Shown: one piece after another, positions 6,408 through 9,612 of the stretch
Position numbering within the stretch: the stretch's first letter is position 1
Layout: every line of letters begins with the position of its first letter
Assembly (NCBI GenBank): GCA_021826795.1
Contig: JAKAYM010000069.1
Coordinates: 1-9,612, forward strand
Reading direction: 5' to 3'
DNA: 9,612 nt
Source: Thermoplasmata archaeon
GTDB lineage: Archaea > Thermoplasmatota > Thermoplasmata > Thermoplasmatales > Thermoplasmataceae
Notes under the pieces: model-generated
Databases searched by the model: none
Told to the model about the DNA's origin: nothing
What the model saw: only the letters and a program-made list of their open reading frames with translations
Position numbers and translations under genes: made by a program

Positions 6408-7156
6408 CAAACGCGCCATAACAGGTCTTCGGCATTTTCGGTATCCCCCATAATAATCCTGCATATTTGATAGGGCGAATATCTGTACATTGACCAGAAG
6501 GCACAGGATATATTATTATTGCATTTTTTAAACATAGCATATGCTATATAAACGGCAAATTGATCTAAATACATGGAATTATTTCCATAGAGTTCATATG
6601 AAAGTGACCTTATTTTTCTGGCCCATGAGGCAGAGGGTTCAGCAGAGTTGATTATTTCTATGAACAGCCGTCTGCATGTATCCGCATCAATGCCCGTTTT
6701 TTCCACAGATTTTATGAAAAGTGAGGTGAAGTCAGTGTCCGGGGATAATTTTTCATAGTACCTCACGGATATTTCAAACAATTCAGGAAAGGCTTTAACA
6801 ATAGCCGGTGTGAGAACATTTGAGGCTGCCATGATTCTCCGCCGTTTGTATGATATTCCACCGATGAATTTTGAGATTTTTTTGGTGCCGTGTTTATGCT
6901 TTCTGGAGTATAACATTCTTCCATACTCCTTTATTATTCCATAATAAAAGGAATCAATACTGTTCTCTTCATCAACCTGTGCTGCAAATCCATCCTGTAT
7001 ATTTTTGATGTAAAAACCTGTTGCAATGCAGCATCTTCTACCTGTTAGAAACTTGAAAAGTAAGGAAGAATTGTTAATGATTTCCTTTACATCCTTCCCT
7101 TTACCGTATATTTTACCTGATACCCCGGTTTTATCTGCTCTGGATGATGGAAGCAT
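6407..7156 (-). CDS. Unrecognised 249-residue basic, mostly helical protein
   Basis: I do not recognise this family. The protein is probably soluble, as no signal peptide or clear membrane segment is visible. A basic patch lies at residues 84-107 (SRKHKHGTKKI, then SYKRRR), which could bind nucleic acid. The second half looks helical, with ELFEISVRYYEKL (125-137) and CRRLFIEIINSAEP (161-174). Six Cys are scattered (42, 43, 161, 212, 218, 232), with no clean zinc-finger spacing. The C-terminus is aromatic and Cys-containing (CAFWSMYRYSPYQIC, 218-232). The reading frame is intact, AGA/AGG-rich like its neighbours, and preceded by a TATA-like box, so it is probably a real gene. It lies 40 bases downstream of the beta-oxidation fusion gene on the same strand and converges on lysK. 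Neither neighbour gives a clear functional hint. The ATG at 7156 lacks a Shine-Dalgarno; a downstream start such as Met81 cannot be excluded. Confidence 0.72.
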   Translation of the reverse strand: MLPSSRADKTGVSGKIYGKGKDVKEIINNSSLLFKFLTGRRCCIATGFYIKNIQDGFAAQVDEENSIDSFYYGIIKEYGRMLYSRKHKHGTKKISKFIGGISYKRRRIMAASNVLTPAIVKAFPELFEISVRYYEKLSPDTDFTSLFIKSVEKTGIDADTCRRLFIEIINSAEPSASWARKIRSLSYELYGNNSMYLDQFAVYIAYAMFKKCNNNISCAFWSMYRYSPYQICRIIMGDTENAEDLLWRV

Positions 7157-7170
7157 GTAACAGGCATTAA

Positions 7171-7184
7171 AATTATAATATTAA
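7171..7184 (-). promoter_or_regulatory. TATA-like element before the 249-residue gene
   Basis: Read on the minus strand, TTAATATTATAATT lies about 15-28 bases before the ATG at 7156. No Shine-Dalgarno is seen between them (GCCTGTTAC), so a leaderless or nearly leaderless message is plausible. The same A/T-rich stretch directly follows the end of the upstream fusion gene. Confidence 0.4.
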
Positions 7185-7196
7185 TTATTGCCGGTT

Positions 7197-9125
7197 TTAA
7201 TTGCCCTTGTAATCCGGTTTCCTCTTTTCCAGGAATGCCCTTACCCCCTCCTTCAGGTCATTTCCGGCGTAAAGCATCCCCATTGAGAGGGCCTCCTCAT
7301 CCAGATTCATCTTTGCAGTGCTGTATATCAGGCGCTTTGCCACATAAACAGATGCAGGTGATATTTTTTCGGAAAGGTCTTTTGCCAGATTCATGGTATT
7401 CTCCTCGAGCTTTTCGGAATACAGCCTTGTAATTATGCCGTACTCATATGCCTTCTGTCCGCTTATTCTTTCGCAGGATAAAATCATGTCCATGGCACGG
7501 GATATGCCTATAAGATTCGGAAGCCTCTGGCTGCCACCATATCCGGGTATAAGACCAAGTGATGTCTCCGGGAACCCTATTGTTGAATCGGGAAGTGATG
7601 TCCTGATATCGCATGCCAGTGCCAGTTCGAAGCCTCCTCCAAGTACATACCCCTTCAATTGTGCTATGAAAATCTTGTTCATCCCGGTAATTCTATCAAA
7701 TATATGTTCCCCGGTACTGGCTATCTTCATAAACATGAACGGGTTGCTGATAAACTGCGACAAATCAGCTCCGGCGGAGAAAGCCCTGTCATTTCCCTTT
7801 ATTATTACTGCATTTACATTATTTGCTTCCTCTATAAGGTCAAGCTGGTGGTCCAGTGCCTTCAGCAATTCGAAGCTCATGAGGTTGTTTTTTCCGTTCA
7901 TCAGGGTTATTATCCCTACCTTCCCTTCTACCTTATAGTCCAGAATTCCTGTCTTTTCTTCTTTTTTAAACTCCACCGGTTTTTTGTTGAAGGTCTCTTT
8001 CATTTTATGGTTTTTCAGTGTATCTGAAGGTTTGAATACCGCTATTCCGTACTGTTTGTGAAGCCTGTCGAGGGTTAATAGCACCTCATCATTACTGAGG
8101 CCATTGGCAACCGTAATGGGGCCGAATGGCCTGTTCAATCCGTATTTTACCCCTGTTTCTATATCCTCAGCTGTGGCAACGTTATCCTCGATTAATTTCG
8201 TTGCCTCATTTATTTCAAGGGCAAACATATCCATTAAATTTATTTTATCACTTTCCTCCGCAGGAGGTATAACAGCCTTTCCATTCTCCCATTTATAAAT
8301 GCCCTCACCGGTTTTTGCACCAAGTTTTTTAGCCTCTATTAGTTCATCAAATGCATGGCATTTACCATAATCGGGCGATAATTCCTGACCATAATATTTA
8401 AGGGAATCTGCAACTGTATCAAGACCAACATAATCAAATAGCTGGTACGGCCCCATGGGCAGACCCTGCGATTTAAAGTAATTATCGATTGCCTGGGGCT
8501 TTTCAACCTTGTTTCCGTAGGCATTGCAGAGCAACAGCATTTCCGGCGCCGATATCCTGTTTACCACAAAGCCAGCCTCATCCTTTAATACTTTTATGGG
8601 TATTTTCCCGATTTTTCTGGAAAGGTCGTAAAGCTCATTCACGTATTCCATGGATGTTTTATCTCCCTTGATTACTTCCACAAGCTTCATGAGAATAGGC
8701 GGGTTGAAAAAGTGCATTCCCAGGAATCTCTCCGGATTCTTGATCTCCTCCGCCATTTCCGTGATTCTTATATTTGATGTATTTGATGCTATGATCTTTC
8801 CAGTATGCTCTGCTATTTCCTTAAGCACCTTTACCTTTATATCATAAACTTCAGGAACAACCTCTATGGATAGGTCAGCGTTTTTTACTGCCTCCTCGAT
8901 GCGGTTGAAATACTTTATATGGGCAAGTGCAGATTGTTTTCCTGCTGCATCTATTTTTTTTGATGCGACCAGTTTATCAAGGCTATCATTTAGCCCTTTT
9001 TTGGCTTTTTCTATGACTTCCGGGTAAAAATCTTCAAGATTTACATTATATCCGTTCAATGCAAAGACTTCTGCTATGCTGTGTCCCATGACTCCGGCAC
9101 CTATGACTGCTACCTGTTTTATCAT
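7197..9125 (-). CDS. Bifunctional 3-hydroxyacyl-CoA dehydrogenase / enoyl-CoA hydratase, archaeal fusion
   Basis: This 642-residue two-enzyme fusion catalyses two consecutive beta-oxidation steps: hydration of enoyl-CoA, and NAD-dependent oxidation of the 3-hydroxyacyl-CoA. The dehydrogenase comes first, with the NAD loop VIGAGVMGHSIAEVF (7-21) and SNTSN (114-118). The catalytic His138 is in GMHFFNPP, Asn189 is in GFVVNR, and two C-terminal helical repeats occupy about 185-280 and 295-370. After a Lys-rich linker (about 371-393) comes the crotonase domain. It has the oxyanion-hole stretch AFSAGADL (448-455), Glu500 in LGGGFELALACDI and Glu520 in IGFPETSLGLIPGYGG. Both acid/base glutamates are present, so hydratase activity is expected. 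The order is opposite to bacterial FadB and matches archaeal proteins such as the crotonyl-CoA hydratase/3-hydroxybutyryl-CoA dehydrogenase of Metallosphaera. The divergent acyl-CoA synthetase supports fatty-acid breakdown. No Shine-Dalgarno precedes the ATG. Confidence 0.94.
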   Translation of the reverse strand: MIKQVAVIGAGVMGHSIAEVFALNGYNVNLEDFYPEVIEKAKKGLNDSLDKLVASKKIDAAGKQSALAHIKYFNRIEEAVKNADLSIEVVPEVYDIKVKVLKEIAEHTGKIIASNTSNIRITEMAEEIKNPERFLGMHFFNPPILMKLVEVIKGDKTSMEYVNELYDLSRKIGKIPIKVLKDEAGFVVNRISAPEMLLLCNAYGNKVEKPQAIDNYFKSQGLPMGPYQLFDYVGLDTVADSLKYYGQELSPDYGKCHAFDELIEAKKLGAKTGEGIYKWENGKAVIPPAEESDKINLMDMFALEINEATKLIEDNVATAEDIETGVKYGLNRPFGPITVANGLSNDEVLLTLDRLHKQYGIAVFKPSDTLKNHKMKETFNKKPVEFKKEEKTGILDYKVEGKVGIITLMNGKNNLMSFELLKALDHQLDLIEEANNVNAVIIKGNDRAFSAGADLSQFISNPFMFMKIASTGEHIFDRITGMNKIFIAQLKGYVLGGGFELALACDIRTSLPDSTIGFPETSLGLIPGYGGSQRLPNLIGISRAMDMILSCERISGQKAYEYGIITRLYSEKLEENTMNLAKDLSEKISPASVYVAKRLIYSTAKMNLDEEALSMGMLYAGNDLKEGVRAFLEKRKPDYKGN

Positions 9126-9144
9126 AGCAATACATATTTTTTAA

Positions 9145-9152
9145 CTTTAAAT
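9145..9152 (-). promoter_or_regulatory. TATA-like element before the fusion gene
   Basis: On the minus strand, ATTTAAAG is centred about 23 bases before the ATG at 9125, and a second A/T run (AAAAAATATG) lies closer to the start. The spacing of the first suits a message that begins at or very near the start codon. No Shine-Dalgarno is visible. Confidence 0.35.
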
Positions 9153-9205
9153 GCTTTTTGATTCATACTTTACATTGAAAATTTCTGGCCATATTGCTAT
9201 AATTA

Positions 9206-9227
9206 ATTTATAATTGTTTTTATAAAT
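9206..9227. repeat. A/T inverted repeat in the divergent intergenic region
   Basis: ATTTATAA (9206-9213) and TTATAAAT (9220-9227) are perfect 8-base inverted repeats separated by TTGTTT. The site lies about 80 bases upstream of the fusion gene start and about 108 bases upstream of the ligase start. It may be a regulator site, but pure A/T repeats arise easily by chance at this base composition. Confidence 0.3.
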
Positions 9228-9306
9228 CCTATAACCGTTGAATATCTATGCAGGAATAATTAATCGATGTATTACTCATAACAATGATAACGTTGTAATG
9301 GGAAAA

Positions 9307-9320
9307 CTTATAATATAAAT
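9307..9320 (+). promoter_or_regulatory. TATA box of the acyl-CoA synthetase gene, probably leaderless
   Basis: CTTATAATATAAAT is centred 21-22 bases before the ATG at 9335, with its upstream half at the usual 25-base distance. No Shine-Dalgarno stands between box and start, so transcription probably begins at or just before the ATG. The Fur-box-like palindrome overlaps the end of this box. Confidence 0.6.
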
Positions 9321-9330
9321 GATTATCATT
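9318..9330. promoter_or_regulatory. 13-base palindrome between TATA box and start codon, possible operator
   Basis: AATGAT-T-ATCATT is a perfect palindrome around one central base. It ends four bases before the ATG of the acyl-CoA synthetase gene and overlaps the end of its TATA box. A further AATGAT half lies at 9283-9288. A protein bound here would block transcription initiation. The 13 bases equal the core of the bacterial Fur consensus (GATAATGATAATCATTATC) on the complementary strand; that a Fur-like protein binds here is not shown. Confidence 0.4.
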
Positions 9331-9334
9331 AACT

Positions 9335-9612
9335 ATGGTAGACTTTAAGCTGACTGTTAACAATCTTCTGGACAGTGCCGTGAGATCAAACGGTGATCAG
9401 CAGATAGTATATGGTAAGGAAACCCTTACTTACAGGCAATTTGCGAAAAATGCAAAGAATTTTGCAGCCAACCTCCGGAAGATAGGGGTAAAACCCGGAG
9501 ATCGAATAGCCGTTCTGGATTATGATACTATCAGTTATCTGTACTGTTATTATTCAATTCCAATGATAGGTTCAGTGATACATATGGTAAACATCAGATA
9601 TCCTCCTGAAGT
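9335..9612 (+). CDS. Acyl-CoA synthetase (AMP-forming), N-terminal part, runs off the right edge
   Basis: The first 92 residues of an ANL-superfamily ligase are visible; the gene is cut by the window end. Such enzymes activate a carboxylic acid with ATP to an acyl-adenylate and then form the CoA thioester. The start NNLLDSAVRSNGDQQIVYG, then LTYRQFAKNAKNFAANLRKI (31-50), GVKPGDRIAVLDYD (51-64), YYSIPMIGSVIHMVN (72-86) and IRYPPE are the classic N-terminal landmarks. The GSVIHMVNIRYPPE stretch resembles medium- and long-chain fatty-acyl ligases (usual form GAVLHTLNPRL-PE) more than acetyl-CoA synthetases. The ATP-binding P-loop and the adenylation motifs lie beyond the window, so chain length and activity cannot be judged. 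Divergence from the hydratase/dehydrogenase fusion suggests that it feeds beta-oxidation. Confidence 0.88.
   Translation, partial: MVDFKLTVNNLLDSAVRSNGDQQIVYGKETLTYRQFAKNAKNFAANLRKIGVKPGDRIAVLDYDTISYLYCYYSIPMIGSVIHMVNIRYPPE

Noticed and set aside
7235..8847. Plus-strand frames of 60-181 codons opposite the fusion gene
   Set aside because: They are shadows of a long, fully supported minus-strand gene with conserved active-site motifs.
1..9612. tRNA, rRNA, CRISPR arrays, riboswitches
   Set aside because: No cloverleaf-like G+C-rich segments, regularly spaced repeats or known lysine-riboswitch-like leader were seen; this was by eye, so a covariance-model scan could still find something weak.

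Overview
The window looks like a piece of an A+T-rich archaeal chromosome, most likely from the Thermoplasmatales (a Ferroplasma, Picrophilus or Cuniculiplasma-like acidophile). This is inferred from several signs. The lysine genes are of the LysW amino-group-carrier type. The 3-hydroxyacyl-CoA dehydrogenase/enoyl-CoA hydratase is fused in the archaeal domain order. TATA-like boxes lie about 25 bases before start codons that have no Shine-Dalgarno, as in leaderless archaeal messages. Arginine is mostly AGA/AGG and isoleucine often ATA. The species cannot be fixed from sequence reading alone.

Region 1 (about 1-660) holds the 5' part of a decayed IS200/IS605-type tnpB on the minus strand. It carries one frameshift and one amber stop and runs off the left edge. 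Region 2 (625-1051) is a single small cupin gene with its own apparently leaderless promoter and a hairpin/T-tract terminator.

Region 3 (1258-6401) is the core: a tight six-gene operon, lysW-lysY-lysZ-lysJ-lysX-lysK. LysX joins a dicarboxylic amino acid (alpha-aminoadipate, or glutamate) to the C-terminal Glu of the tiny carrier protein LysW. LysZ phosphorylates, LysY reduces and LysJ transaminates the LysW-bound side chain. LysK then releases lysine (or ornithine). Genes touch or overlap by 4-11 bases or are separated by 1-3 bases, so they are almost certainly co-transcribed and translationally coupled. The first half of the aminoadipate pathway (homocitrate synthase, homoaconitase, homoisocitrate dehydrogenase, aminoadipate aminotransferase) is not in the window, so whether the operon makes lysine, arginine precursors or both stays open. 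A 10-bp inverted repeat spans the likely TATA region of the operon and is a candidate operator.

Region 4 (6407-9125, minus strand) converges on the operon with only a 5-base gap. It holds an unrecognised 249-residue basic protein and, upstream of it, a 642-residue bifunctional 3-hydroxyacyl-CoA dehydrogenase/enoyl-CoA hydratase. Region 5 (9126-9612) is a 209-base divergent promoter region followed by the start of an AMP-forming acyl-CoA synthetase that runs off the right edge. Ligase and bifunctional enzyme together suggest fatty-acid activation and beta-oxidation. A 13-base palindrome matching the core of the bacterial Fur box lies between the TATA box and the ligase start codon.

I found no tRNA, rRNA or CRISPR array and no clearly new system. 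The items most worth follow-up are the operator-like repeats, the unresolved lysine/arginine specificity and the orphan 249-residue gene.
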